Below, piece by piece: positions 44,604 through 53,622 of a stretch of 64,000 nt of DNA. Numbering within the stretch: position 1 is the first letter of the stretch; each line of letters opens with the position of its first letter. Below the pieces are notes generated by a model. It saw only the letters and a program-made list of their open reading frames with translations, had not been told where the DNA came from and did not search any database. The stretch is from contig NZ_JBLAVB010000002.1 in NCBI RefSeq assembly GCF_047263945.1, forward strand, positions 186,001 to 250,000. Reading direction: 5' to 3'. Made by a program: the position numbers and the translations under genes. This stretch comes from Rhodospirillum sp047263945 (lineage in GTDB: Bacteria; Pseudomonadota; Alphaproteobacteria; Rhodospirillales; Rhodospirillaceae).

Positions 44604-45041
44604 GCGTCCCGGCGCCAGGGAAAACCGAACGGTCAGGTTGGGAGCCTTGCCCAGGAATTCAAGGTCCAGGGCCTCACCTTCCCGGCGGAAGGAGCCCGCT
44701 CCCTTCGCCCGCCACCCCATTTGGGGCAAGGTAGCCCCATAGAAGGACAACACATCCTTTGCTGAAAAGGATCCCCGGGCGTAGGCCTCGACCAAGCGCC
44801 CATGGGGGGTATCAAAAACCATGCCGGAATCGGGGACCATGGTCAGACCAGGCATAAGGGGAATATCCCCGGTCCCGGTCACATAGGCCACCGCTCCCGC
44901 TCCCCCTTGGGCAAAGGCGCCTTTGGGTCCCTCTCCGCCACCGGCGAACAGAAGAACCACGCCCAAGACCAGCGGAGTCGCCATGGGAAGCCGGGGGAGG
45001 ACCCGACGGGTCCGGATATGACTGTGTTCCTGTCTGAACAT
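44601..45041 (-). CDS. Uncharacterised exported protein downstream of mutM
   Basis: A 146-aa protein with an N-terminal hydrophobic segment (TPLVLGVVLLFAGG) and a putative cleavage region (GAFAQGG), so probably periplasmic or anchored. The mature part has LMPGLTMVPDSGMVFDTPHG and a short domain, KDVLSFYGATLPQMGWRAKG, seen in small proteins with a late-stage beta-sheet fold; I do not recognise the family. It begins 20 bp after mutM and is probably co-transcribed. The stop codon lies inside R3 hairpin B. The start is uncertain since no good ribosome site precedes the ATG. Confidence 0.7.
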   Translation of the reverse strand: MFRQEHSHIRTRRVLPRLPMATPLVLGVVLLFAGGGEGPKGAFAQGGAGAVAYVTGTGDIPLMPGLTMVPDSGMVFDTPHGRLVEAYARGSFSAKDVLSFYGATLPQMGWRAKGAGSFRREGEALDLEFLGKAPNLTVRFSLAPGR

Positions 45042-45060
45042 GGGAGCGGAGCCTACACCA

Positions 45061-45906
45061 TCACCGCTGTCTACGGGCACAGAAAAACGTCGACCGGCCT
45101 GACTGAGTGATCCGTTCAATCCCTCCGGTCTTTTCCAGGTCGCACTCACAACCCGGACAGGCCTTTCCCTCCCGATCGTAAACGGCAAAGGTATGCTGGA
45201 AATACCCCAGTTCGCCATCGGCCTGGCGGTGATCGCGCAGACTGGACCCCCCTGCGGCCACGGCCTCTTCCAGCACTTGGCGAATCGCCACGGCCAAGCG
45301 GTCAGCCCGGCGCCCCGTCACCGTCGCAGCGGTCCGCTTGGGTGAGATCCCCGCGCGAAACAGGGCCTCGCAGACATAAATATTGCCGAGCCCCGCCACG
45401 ATCCGTTGATCCAGAAGAGCCGCCTTGATCGGCGTCAGTTTTCCCCCCAAAGCAGCCACCAGAACCCGGGCGTCAAAGGCATCCGACAGGGGTTCCGGTC
45501 CCAACTTGGCGAGCAGGGAATGGGTCGCCAGATCCTCCTCGGTCGCCAAGGTAATCAGGCCAAATCGACGGGGATCACGGAAGGTGACACGCCAGCCGTC
45601 GTCGGTCTCGAAGATCACATGGTCATGGACACCCGTTTCCGGATGGGCCTCCACCCGGCGCGCGACCATGGAGCCCGACATCCCCAGGTGGATCAGGGCC
45701 ACGGTTCCTCCCTCCAGCCGGAGCAACAGGTATTTGGCCCGCCGGTCCAGCGCGGTCACGGTCCGTCCCACACAGCGTTGGGCCAAATCGACCGGAATGG
45801 GCAGGCGCAGATTCGGTCGGTTGGCCTGGACCCGGACCAGGCGGCGCCCCACCAGGACAGGGGTCAACCCCTGGCGGACGGTCTCAACTTCAGGCAATTC
45901 GGGCAT
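45061..45906 (-). CDS. mutM: Formamidopyrimidine-DNA glycosylase with altered zinc finger
   Basis: A 281-aa bifunctional glycosylase/AP lyase that removes 8-oxoguanine and formamidopyrimidines. It begins MPELPEVETVRQGL, with the essential Pro2 and Glu3; Lys is in DRRAKYLLL and the H2TH region is in IYVCEALFRAGISP. The C-terminal zinc finger is unusual: Cys250, Cys253 and Cys276 are present, but the expected fourth ligand at 279 is Arg (FFCARRQR). An extra Cys255 is nearby. ATG 45906 is fixed by Pro2. The long frame upstream to 46392 overlaps ubiE antisense and is rejected. Confidence 0.95.
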   Translation of the reverse strand: MPELPEVETVRQGLTPVLVGRRLVRVQANRPNLRLPIPVDLAQRCVGRTVTALDRRAKYLLLRLEGGTVALIHLGMSGSMVARRVEAHPETGVHDHVIFETDDGWRVTFRDPRRFGLITLATEEDLATHSLLAKLGPEPLSDAFDARVLVAALGGKLTPIKAALLDQRIVAGLGNIYVCEALFRAGISPKRTAATVTGRRADRLAVAIRQVLEEAVAAGGSSLRDHRQADGELGYFQHTFAVYDREGKACPGCECDLEKTGGIERITQSGRSTFFCARRQR

Positions 45907-45987
45907 GGGACGGGCACTTTCCATAACAGTGGGCCAGGGTGAAGGGCCAAGAAACCGCCCAAAGAACCACAGGTGAGGAACTCGGCG

Positions 45988-46077
45988 CCGCACCTTAGTA
46001 TAAGCAAGAGGGCGCAGCGAGACGACAATGCCATAACCATATGGCGCCGCCCTCTCGCTTATACTAAGGTGCGCCGC
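45988..46077. repeat. Long palindrome between mutM and ubiE
   Basis: Left arm GCGCCGCACCTTAGTATAAG-CAAGAGGGCG and right arm CGCCCTCTCGCTTATACTAA-GGTGCGCCGC are complementary over about 30 bp, with one difference. They enclose about 30 bp that includes CCATAACCATATGG. The right arm ends at the ubiE ATG, and its AAGG is the only ribosome-site candidate for ubiE. The arm motif CTTAGTATAAG resembles the R5 ends. Confidence 0.85.
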
Positions 46078-46878
46078 ATGACGCGGGAAAATGACACCAC
46101 CCATTTCGGCTTCAAGACCGTAAACGCGGCCGAGAAAGCCTCTCTGGTCCGCGGAGTCTTCGACTCCGTGGCACCTCGGTATGACCTGATGAACGACCTG
46201 ATGAGCGGGGGAATCCACCGGCTCTGGAAGGACGCCTTCGTCTCTTGGCTCGACCCGCGACCGGGCCGGACCTATCTGGATGTGGCAGGAGGAACAGGAG
46301 ATATCGCCTTCCGCATCCTTGATGCCACGGAACGCCGCGCCGCTGCAGCCCTGCGCACAGGCTCGAGCACAGACGGTCCCAAGGGCACTCATGTGACCGT
46401 CTGCGACATCAACAAGGAAATGCTGGCCGTTGGTCGCGATCGGGCCTTGGACAGGGGACGAATCGACGGTCTGTCCTGGACCTGCGGCGACGCGGAAGCC
46501 ATTCCCCTGCCCGACCGCTCCGTCGATGCCTATACCATTGCCTTCGGTCTACGGAACGTCACCCGAATCGACCAAGCCCTGGCCGAGGCCCGGCGCGTGC
46601 TCAAACCCGGCGGGCGGTTTCTCTGCCTGGAGTTCAGCACCGTGGTCCTGCCGGTGCTCGATCGGCTTTACGATGTCTATTCCTTCAAGGTGCTGCCCGC
46701 GATGGGCAAGTATGTGGCCCGGGACGCAGAGGCCTACCAGTACCTGGCCGAGAGCATTCGCAAGTTCCCGCCTCAGGGGGAGCTTCTCACCCGCATGGAG
46801 GCCCAGGGACTGAAGCAGTGTAAATACCGGAACCTGTCCGGCGGCATCGCCGCCATGCATTCGGGTTGGCGTCTCTGA
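46078..46878 (+). CDS. ubiE: Ubiquinone/menaquinone C-methyltransferase
   Basis: A 266-aa SAM-dependent methyltransferase that C-methylates the demethylated quinol ring intermediate. Motifs: FDSVAPRYDLMNDLMSGGIH, the SAM loop YLDVAGGTGDIAFRI, and FGLRNVTRIDQALAEARRVL. The ATG is immediately after the long palindrome. An in-frame upstream start at 45973 would translate the palindrome and is rejected. ubiB follows after 1 bp, so the two genes are an operon for ubiquinone synthesis. Confidence 0.96.
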   Translation: MTRENDTTHFGFKTVNAAEKASLVRGVFDSVAPRYDLMNDLMSGGIHRLWKDAFVSWLDPRPGRTYLDVAGGTGDIAFRILDATERRAAAALRTGSSTDGPKGTHVTVCDINKEMLAVGRDRALDRGRIDGLSWTCGDAEAIPLPDRSVDAYTIAFGLRNVTRIDQALAEARRVLKPGGRFLCLEFSTVVLPVLDRLYDVYSFKVLPAMGKYVARDAEAYQYLAESIRKFPPQGELLTRMEAQGLKQCKYRNLSGGIAAMHSGWRL

Positions 46879-46879
46879 C

Positions 46880-48424
46880 ATGTTTCAATACGCCCGGAAT
46901 CTCGCCCGGTTGCTGACCATCGCCCGGGTCCTGGCCCGGCACGATGCCCTATTTCCCTTGGAGCACCTGAGGGTGGCGAAACCGGCGGTCTGGCTCGCCA
47001 AGGCCATCAGCCGCCGGAATGCCCCCGGACGACCGGGGCAAAAGCTCGCTGCCGCCTTCGTCGAGTTGGGTCCGTCGTTCATCAAGCTGGGCCAGGCCCT
47101 GTCCACCCGCGCTGACCTGCTCGGCGATGAGGTGGCGGCCGACCTCTCCAACCTCCAGGACGACCTGCCGCCCTTTCCCTTCGAGGAGGTCCAACGGGTC
47201 ATCTCCGAGGAAATGGACCAACCCCTTGAGGCCCTGTACTCCCAGTTCGACCCGACACCCGTCGCTGCGGCCTCCATCGCCCAGGTCCATTTCGCCCTGA
47301 CCACCCCAGACGAGAACGGCGTGGTCGATGAAGTGGCCGTCAAGGTCCTGCGCCCCGGGGTGGAGGAGGCATTCCACAAGGATATCGCCCTGCTTCAGTG
47401 GCTCGCACGGATGGCCGAATACACCCAGCCCTGGCTGCGGCGCATGAAACCGGTGGAAACCGTCCGGGCCTTCGAAGAATCCGTGACCATTGAAATGGAT
47501 CTGCGGTTCGAGGCGGCTGCGGCCTGCGAAATCGCTGAGAATTTCGCAGGCGACGAGACCTTCCGCGTGCCTGGGGTGGACTGGCGCCGCACGGGCCGCC
47601 GGGTCATGACCCAGGAGCGGGTGCGCGGTATGTCCACGGACGAACGCGACGCCCTGATCGCTGCGGGCATCGACCCCATGGAGGTCGTCCGCAACGCCGC
47701 CAACACCTTTTTCAACATGGTTTTTCGGGACGGCTTCTTCCACGCCGACATGCACCCTGGAAATATGTTCGTCCAGGCCGATGGAACCCTTGTGGCCGTG
47801 GACTTCGGTATCATGGGTCGAATCGACCGCAAGACCCGCCGCCATCTCGGGGAAATGTTGATGGGGTTCCTGACCGGGAACTATCGCCGTGCCGCCGAGG
47901 TCCATTTCGAGGCGGGCTGGATTCCCGCAGACAAATCCGTCGAGCAATTCACCCAGGCCTGCCGCTCCATCGCCGAGCCGATTATGGGCAAACCCCTGAA
48001 CGAGATTTCCGTCGCCCGACTGCTCGGCCAGTTGTTCCAGGTGACCGAAACCTTCCAGATGCAGGCCCAACCCCAACTCTTGCTGCTGCAAAAAAGCATG
48101 TTGGTGACCGAAGGCGTGGGCCGAACCCTGGATCCCAACGTGAATATGTGGGAGCTCTCCCGCCCCCTGGTCGAAGCCTGGATGGTGGACAACCTGGGCC
48201 CCCAGGCCAAGCTGATGGACGGCATGGAAAAGTTGAGCAGCACCGTCGAAAAGCTGCCGCGAATCCTGGACGCTGCCGATCATGTCTTCGGTGGCGCGGA
48301 CAAGGGCGGTTTTCGCCTGCATCCGGACAGCATCAAGGCCATGCGCGGCAGCCGAATCTCCGTTTTCACCCTGGCGCCCTGGATTCTGGCTGCCGTTCTC
48401 GGGGTCTTGCTGCTGCTGGATTAG
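46880..48424 (+). CDS. ubiB: Ubiquinone biosynthesis protein UbiB (ABC1/ADCK kinase-like)
   Basis: A 514-aa atypical kinase/ATPase needed for ubiquinone synthesis. It has the KxGQ-type motif IKLGQALSTRADLL, an Ala-rich loop AAASIAQVH in place of the P-loop, the GFFHADMHPGNMFVQADG catalytic segment and DFGIMGRID. The C-terminus is hydrophobic (LAPWILAAVLGVLLLLD), consistent with membrane anchoring. The start follows the ubiE stop directly, suggesting coupled translation. Confidence 0.96.
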   Translation: MFQYARNLARLLTIARVLARHDALFPLEHLRVAKPAVWLAKAISRRNAPGRPGQKLAAAFVELGPSFIKLGQALSTRADLLGDEVAADLSNLQDDLPPFPFEEVQRVISEEMDQPLEALYSQFDPTPVAAASIAQVHFALTTPDENGVVDEVAVKVLRPGVEEAFHKDIALLQWLARMAEYTQPWLRRMKPVETVRAFEESVTIEMDLRFEAAAACEIAENFAGDETFRVPGVDWRRTGRRVMTQERVRGMSTDERDALIAAGIDPMEVVRNAANTFFNMVFRDGFFHADMHPGNMFVQADGTLVAVDFGIMGRIDRKTRRHLGEMLMGFLTGNYRRAAEVHFEAGWIPADKSVEQFTQACRSIAEPIMGKPLNEISVARLLGQLFQVTETFQMQAQPQLLLLQKSMLVTEGVGRTLDPNVNMWELSRPLVEAWMVDNLGPQAKLMDGMEKLSSTVEKLPRILDAADHVFGGADKGGFRLHPDSIKAMRGSRISVFTLAPWILAAVLGVLLLLD

Positions 48425-48826
48425 GGGGTTAAAAGGGTTTGGAAAGCTGTTTTGTCGCCATCCCTACGCAGGTGGAGATCCAGATTGTGTCGTTTCTTGC
48501 CGAAAATGACACCGCATTTGGATTCCCGCTTTCACGCCCAAGGTCTGCGTTCCGCCTGCGGGAATGACGCTTTTGGAGCGTTTTCGGTCTTTTTCTGCAC
48601 TCAGTTAAAGACCCCTTTTTCTCCTCCCGTGACCGGCTCCACAGGCAACGGCAAAAATAGCCCAAGCTCTCACTCTCACTCTCACTCTGACTTTGACCGG
48701 CATGCCATTCCTCGCTAAGTAATCGGAGACGGTGAGTATCTTCGCTTACAACAGTTATTTTATGTCGTTTAATGGGACATCACATCACACCCCACGGAGA
48801 GTCCGTGGAGAAGGGGAGGACGGACC
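48425..48826. other. ubiB-coaBC intergenic region
   Basis: About 400 bp without a gene. It contains a segment like the widespread CCCGCTTTC...GCGGGAATGAC intergenic repeat (about 48520-48570), a short microsatellite of CTCTCA/CTCACT units at 48668-48690, and a perfect CCACGGA-GAG-TCCGTGG hairpin at 48792-48808 directly before the coaBC ribosome site. Confidence 0.6.
48792..48819 (+). promoter_or_regulatory. Hairpin plus strong ribosome site before TTG start of coaBC
   Basis: The perfect 7-bp hairpin CCACGGA-GAG-TCCGTGG is followed after 2 nt by AAGGGGAGG and, after 7 nt more, by the TTG start. The hairpin abuts the Shine-Dalgarno, a position suited to translational control or mRNA protection. 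Confidence 0.5.
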
Positions 48827-50116
48827 TTGCGGGGAAAGCGCATCCTATTGGTGGTCGCCGGTGGCATCGCCGCCTATAAGACGCTGGAAGTGATCCGCCG
48901 CCTGCGGGATGCGGGCGTTTCGGTCCGATGCATCCTGACCAAGGCCGGATCCCAATTCGTCACGCCCCTCTCCCTGGCGGCCCTGAGCGGTGAACCCGTC
49001 TATGACGATCTCTTCTCCCTGACAGATGAGACCGAAATGGGTCATATTCGCCTGTCGCGGGAGGCCGACTTGGTCGTCGTTGCCCCGGCAACCGCGGACT
49101 TGATGGCCAAGATGGCCGGGGGCCACGCCAACGACCTGGCCAGCACGGCCCTTCTGGCTACGAACAAACCCGTGTTGATCTGCCCGGCCATGAACCCCGC
49201 CATGTGGAGCCATCCCGCAACCCGGGCCAATGTGGCGCTTTTGGAGTCCCGGGGCATCTATCGGATCGGCCCCAACCCCGGGGACATGGCCTGCGGCGAA
49301 GACGGCCTGGGACGCCTTGCCGAACCTGCGGAGATCCTGGCCACCATCGCAGAGCTGTTGGCGGACCCCGGACAGAAGCCGCTCGCCGGACGCCACGCCC
49401 TGGTTACCAGCGGCCCCACTCATGAACCCATCGATCCCGTGCGCTATATCGCCAACCACTCCTCGGGCAAGCAGGGACATGCCATCGCCGCAGCCCTCGC
49501 CAAGCTGGGTGCTCGGGTTACCCTGGTCTCCGGCCCTGTGCATGAACCCGACCCACCGGGGGTAACCGTCGTCCGGATCACCACTGCGGCCCAGATGTTG
49601 GACGCCTGCGAGGCCGCCCTACCCGCAGATCTGGCCGTCTGCGCCGCTGCCGTGGCCGATTGGACGGTCGACGGCCCAGCGCTTCAGAAGATGAAAAAGA
49701 CCCCGGGTGGCGCTCCCCCCACCATCGCCCTCCGCCCCAATCCGGACATTCTGGCGACCCTGTCGCAGGACAGCGCGCGCCGCCCGGCCCTGGTGGTTGG
49801 CTTCGCCGCAGAAACGGAGCGGGTGGTGGACCATGCCCGGGACAAACGGACCCGTAAGGGATGCGACTGGATTCTTGCCAATGATGTTTCCGCCAATGGG
49901 AACCAAGGCCGGGGCAGCACCTTTGGCGCGTCGGAAAACACCGTCCATTTGATCACAGAGGACGGCGCCGTTGAAGATTGGCCGACCATGGACAAGGATA
50001 GGCTGGCCGACCGTCTGGCTCTCCGCTTGGCCGAACACCTGAAGGGGAACCCCATCGGAGCCGCCCAAGAAGGCGAGCATCCCTTTGACTGCACAGTCCT
50101 TAACAGCGAGCATTGA
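48827..50116 (+). CDS. coaBC: Phosphopantothenoylcysteine decarboxylase / phosphopantothenate-cysteine ligase
   Basis: A 429-aa bifunctional enzyme of coenzyme A synthesis. The N-terminal CoaC flavoprotein half has VVAGGIAAYKTLEVIR and the active-site PAMNPAMWSHPAT; the C-terminal CoaB half begins around VTSGPTHEPIDPVRYIANHS and carries AVADWTV and KMKKTPG. The start is a TTG at 48827, supported by AAGGGGAGG 7 nt upstream; no in-frame ATG precedes the conserved RILLVV. It is followed 9 bp later by the Rrf2 gene. Confidence 0.95.
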   Translation: MRGKRILLVVAGGIAAYKTLEVIRRLRDAGVSVRCILTKAGSQFVTPLSLAALSGEPVYDDLFSLTDETEMGHIRLSREADLVVVAPATADLMAKMAGGHANDLASTALLATNKPVLICPAMNPAMWSHPATRANVALLESRGIYRIGPNPGDMACGEDGLGRLAEPAEILATIAELLADPGQKPLAGRHALVTSGPTHEPIDPVRYIANHSSGKQGHAIAAALAKLGARVTLVSGPVHEPDPPGVTVVRITTAAQMLDACEAALPADLAVCAAAVADWTVDGPALQKMKKTPGGAPPTIALRPNPDILATLSQDSARRPALVVGFAAETERVVDHARDKRTRKGCDWILANDVSANGNQGRGSTFGASENTVHLITEDGAVEDWPTMDKDRLADRLALRLAEHLKGNPIGAAQEGEHPFDCTVLNSEH

Positions 50117-50125
50117 GCCTTTGGC

Positions 50126-50581
50126 ATGATTAAGCTTTCTAAAAAGATGCTTTTCGCCATCGAGGCGGTCTTGGACATCGCCTACCACGCAGGGGGAGAA
50201 CCGGTCCAAAGTCGGGAGATCACCCGGCGGCAGGGTATTCCCCGTCGGTACCTGGAGCAGACCCTGCAACACTTGGTGCGCAATAGCATCCTCACCGGTG
50301 TCCGGGGACCGAAGGGCGGCTATCGTCTGGCCCGGGAGCGGCGACGCATCACCATTGGCGAGATCGTTCGAGTCGTCCGAGACCTGGAAGCAGCGGAAGA
50401 TGCCACCATCGAATTGCCCGGGTCCGATCTGGGACGGCAGGTCGTCCGGCCCTTGTGGAACGAAATGCGCGAGGAAGTCATGGCCAAGCTGGACAACCTG
50501 ACCGTGGACGATCTGTGCACCCGGGCCTACCAGGGTGGTGTTCCCAGCGAAGCGGTGAAAAACATGGATTTCAACATTTAG
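50126..50581 (+). CDS. Rrf2 family transcriptional regulator
   Basis: A 151-aa winged-helix repressor-type protein: MIKLSKKMLFAIEAVLDIAY, recognition helix region SREITRRQGIPRRYLEQTLQ, and wing RGPKGGYRLARERRRITIGE. Unlike IscR or NsrR it lacks the three clustered cysteines; only one cysteine (LCTRA) is present. It is therefore unlikely to carry an Fe-S cluster and is closer in type to CymR, the cysteine-metabolism repressor. Its position just upstream of cysK supports control of cysteine synthesis. Confidence 0.9.
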   Translation: MIKLSKKMLFAIEAVLDIAYHAGGEPVQSREITRRQGIPRRYLEQTLQHLVRNSILTGVRGPKGGYRLARERRRITIGEIVRVVRDLEAAEDATIELPGSDLGRQVVRPLWNEMREEVMAKLDNLTVDDLCTRAYQGGVPSEAVKNMDFNI

Positions 50582-50616
50582 CATCCGGTGCCGGTTGACT
50601 TGAGGTCCACCGGATG
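50582..50616 (+). terminator. Hairpin after the Rrf2 gene
   Basis: A perfect 9-bp inverted repeat CATCCGGTG / CACCGGATG starts one base after the Rrf2 stop codon. No T tract follows directly, so it may be a weak terminator or a regulatory structure. A TTGACT -35-like hexamer lies in its loop. Confidence 0.4.
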
Positions 50617-50633
50617 TAAATACCTAGAATGAA

Positions 50634-50657
50634 GTGTTGTTATTTTGATATTAACAC
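50634..50657 (+). promoter_or_regulatory. Candidate operator upstream of cysK
   Basis: GTGTT-GTTATTTTGATATT-AACAC is an AT-rich 24-bp interrupted palindrome between the Rrf2 gene and cysK, about 20 bp before the cysK ATG. Rrf2/CymR-type proteins bind AT-rich dyads, so this is a reasonable site for the adjacent regulator. The link is inferred from position. Confidence 0.45.
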
Positions 50658-50677
50658 AAGAATGGTGGGAAATGACC

Positions 50678-51634
<957 letters not shown>

Positions 51635-51748
51635 TCCATCCGACATAACTGGTTCTCGGTCCCCACTGGGAGCCAGGACTTGCGACGGGCGCGAACCCCC
51701 TTTACCTGAGAGGAACGCGCCCGTATCTCCGATCAGGACCCCTTCCCT

Positions 51749-52576
51749 ATGGATTTCAACGAGAACCAGATCAACCGGTATGCCCGCCACATCCTGCTGC
51801 CTGAAGTCGGCGGCACGGGTCAGGCAAAGCTCCTCAGGTCCAGCGTTCTGGTCGTCGGCGCCGGGGGGTTGGGCTCCCCCCTGGTGCTTTACCTCGCTGC
51901 GGCGGGGGTTGGCCGCATTGGGGTCGTCGATGCCGATGTCGTGGACCTATCGAACCTGCAACGGCAGATCCTGCATACGACGGACCGATTGGGCCTAAGC
52001 AAAGTGGAAAGCGCCCGCGCCGCGGTCGCCGCCATCAACCCGGACGTGGTCCTGGAACCCCACGCTGTCCGCCTGACCGCTGAGAATGCGGAGGACCTCA
52101 TCGGCGCCTATGATCTCGTCGCCGATGGCAGCGATAACTTCGCGACCCGCTTTCTGATCAACGATTGTTGCCATTTCCTGGGCAAAACCCTGGTGAGCGC
52201 TGCGGTCCTACGCTTTGACGGCCAAATCTCCACCTTTCGGACTCATGCCGGGGGTCCCTGCTATCGCTGCCTGTATCCCGAGCCCCCGCCAGCCGACGCG
52301 GTTCCCACCTGCGCCCAAGCCGGAGTCCTGGGGTCTGTGGTCGGCGTTCTGGGCAGTCTGCAGGCGACGGAAGTACTGAAGGAACTGCTCGGCATTGGCC
52401 GCTCCATGGCGGGACGCCTGCTGATCCTCGACGCCCTGGGGGGTGGATTTCGCGAAGTCCGGCTCAAGCCCGACCCCCACTGCCCGCTTTGTGGAGAGGC
52501 CCCGCGTATCTTGGACCTGTCCCCCCATCACCATCAGCCAAGCGTTTCTCCCTGCGAGGCCGAACATGTCGGATAA
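51749..52576 (+). CDS. MoeB/ThiF-type sulfur-carrier adenylyltransferase
   Basis: A 275-aa E1-like enzyme that adenylates the C-terminal Gly-Gly of a sulfur carrier (MoaD, ThiS or CysO type). The nucleotide-binding loop is VLVVGAGGLGSPL; acceptor residues are in VDLSNLQRQILH and VADGSDNFATRF. The zinc cysteines are CYRC and CPLC, and a conserved cysteine lies in PTCAQAGVLG. Whether it serves molybdopterin, thiamine or cysteine synthesis cannot be told from sequence alone; moaB and cysK both occur in the window. Its stop overlaps the next gene. Confidence 0.93.
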   Translation: MDFNENQINRYARHILLPEVGGTGQAKLLRSSVLVVGAGGLGSPLVLYLAAAGVGRIGVVDADVVDLSNLQRQILHTTDRLGLSKVESARAAVAAINPDVVLEPHAVRLTAENAEDLIGAYDLVADGSDNFATRFLINDCCHFLGKTLVSAAVLRFDGQISTFRTHAGGPCYRCLYPEPPPADAVPTCAQAGVLGSVVGVLGSLQATEVLKELLGIGRSMAGRLLILDALGGGFREVRLKPDPHCPLCGEAPRILDLSPHHHQPSVSPCEAEHVG

Positions 52577-53051
52577 GCCGCTGGCGCCCGCTCCCACTGC
52601 GCCAAACGGCTTCTCTGCGGTTGTTCTGTCCAATAGCTATGAGAAGGTGCACTACGCCCTCCTCCTGGCCAGCGCTGCTGCAGCCATCGGCAAGCCCAGT
52701 GTCCTGTTCTTTTCCATGGGGGCCTGCCGCACCTTGGCAGCCCAAAGAAACGAAGCCCAGGCGGCAGGAAACAACCTGGACGCACCAGGCTGGCATGACT
52801 TGGCCGCAGAACCCCGCTTTTTGGACGCCCTGGACCAAGACACCCAATACAAGGCCCGGGGCATCGCCGATATGGAAACCCTACTGAGTGCCTGTGCCGC
52901 CTTAGGGACACGGTTCATTGTCTGCGAAACCGGCCTGAGGTCTATCGATCTGGCTGAAGACGCCTTGCGCGCCGACTTGCCCATCGAAGTGGCGGGCGCG
53001 GTCACTTGGTTGACGGAAAGCCCCGTGGGCGCCACCACTCTTCTGGCGTAA
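52566..53051 (+). CDS. DsrE-like sulfur-handling protein
   Basis: A 161-aa protein with a DsrE/TusD-like alpha/beta fold pattern: FSAVVLSNSYEKVHYALLLA, GKPSVLFFSMGACRTLA, and the C-terminal ALGTRFIVCETGLRSIDLAE. The cysteines in FFSMGACR and VCETG are candidates for persulfide transfer. The ATG at 52566 overlaps the MoeB-like gene by 11 bp, so the two are translationally linked. A role passing sulfur to or from the adenylated carrier is inferred from this pairing. Confidence 0.8.
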   Translation: MSDKPLAPAPTAPNGFSAVVLSNSYEKVHYALLLASAAAAIGKPSVLFFSMGACRTLAAQRNEAQAAGNNLDAPGWHDLAAEPRFLDALDQDTQYKARGIADMETLLSACAALGTRFIVCETGLRSIDLAEDALRADLPIEVAGAVTWLTESPVGATTLLA

Positions 53052-53232
53052 TCCGCGGACTTCACGATCCCCTCCGACGCTCCCACCGCTCCCTCTGCGT
53101 TCAGAGCCCTTGGTGTCTCTTCGTCCGAAGAAGCAGAGCGCAGACAATCGGAAAGACTCCACCTACGGCATACCCTTGACGGGGCAGGACCGCTTCCGCC
53201 CGATGGAAACGAGAGCAGGCGCCAAGCGCCGT

Positions 53233-53352
53233 TTACCGTTCGCCCGGCTTCTTCATGGCTTTCATGATAATGAAACCGCCCAGGCCAAAAGTGACGGCAA
53301 GAATCAAGGCGATCCCCCCGATCCCGTACATGAACATTTCCTCGAAGGTCAT
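53233..53352 (-). CDS. 39-residue single-pass membrane protein
   Basis: A short frame starting MTFEEMFMYGIGGIALILAV and ending GFIIMKAMKKPGER. It predicts one transmembrane helix (about residues 9-30) with a basic cytoplasmic tail, the topology of small membrane subunits and DUF3149-like proteins. It has an excellent ribosome site (GAAAGGAATTGAATC-ATG), and its codon use matches the neighbours. No partner is evident. It is convergent with the DsrE-like gene. Confidence 0.7.
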   Translation of the reverse strand: MTFEEMFMYGIGGIALILAVTFGLGGFIIMKAMKKPGER

Positions 53353-53492
53353 GATTCAATTCCTTTCTTCCAACCCTTTCCCAACCGGAAAGGGACCAGG
53401 GAAGATGGAAGTTTGGAGAAAATTGACCGGCGGCGCATTGCGAATACGCAAGAGATAAGGTGTTCAATGAAGGAAGTTCGGGAGGCCCTGTT

Positions 53493-53622
53493 TAGAGCAA
53501 ATCCCGAGCAATCTGGAACAGATTGCGACGGGCGGAACGCACGCCGCAGGCGTGACGATTTGCTCCAATATCAGAGGCTTAGAGCATGTTGCGTGAATCA
53601 CATTTCACGCGACATGCTCTAA
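53493..53622 (+). repeat. R2 bipartite repeat
   Basis: The first part (53493-53566), ends TAGAGCAAATC / GATTTGCTC, matches 66-140 inverted. The second part (53579-53622) is a strong hairpin TTAGAGCATGT-T-GCGTGAA with loop TCACA and its complement ending ACATGCTCTAA. The linker is CAATATCAGAGGC. The two-part design parallels R3. Confidence 0.82.

Noticed and set aside
46949..48322. 457-codon frame opposite ubiB
   Set aside because: The ubiB frame carries all kinase-like motifs and is coupled to ubiE; the antisense frame has no start signal or family features.
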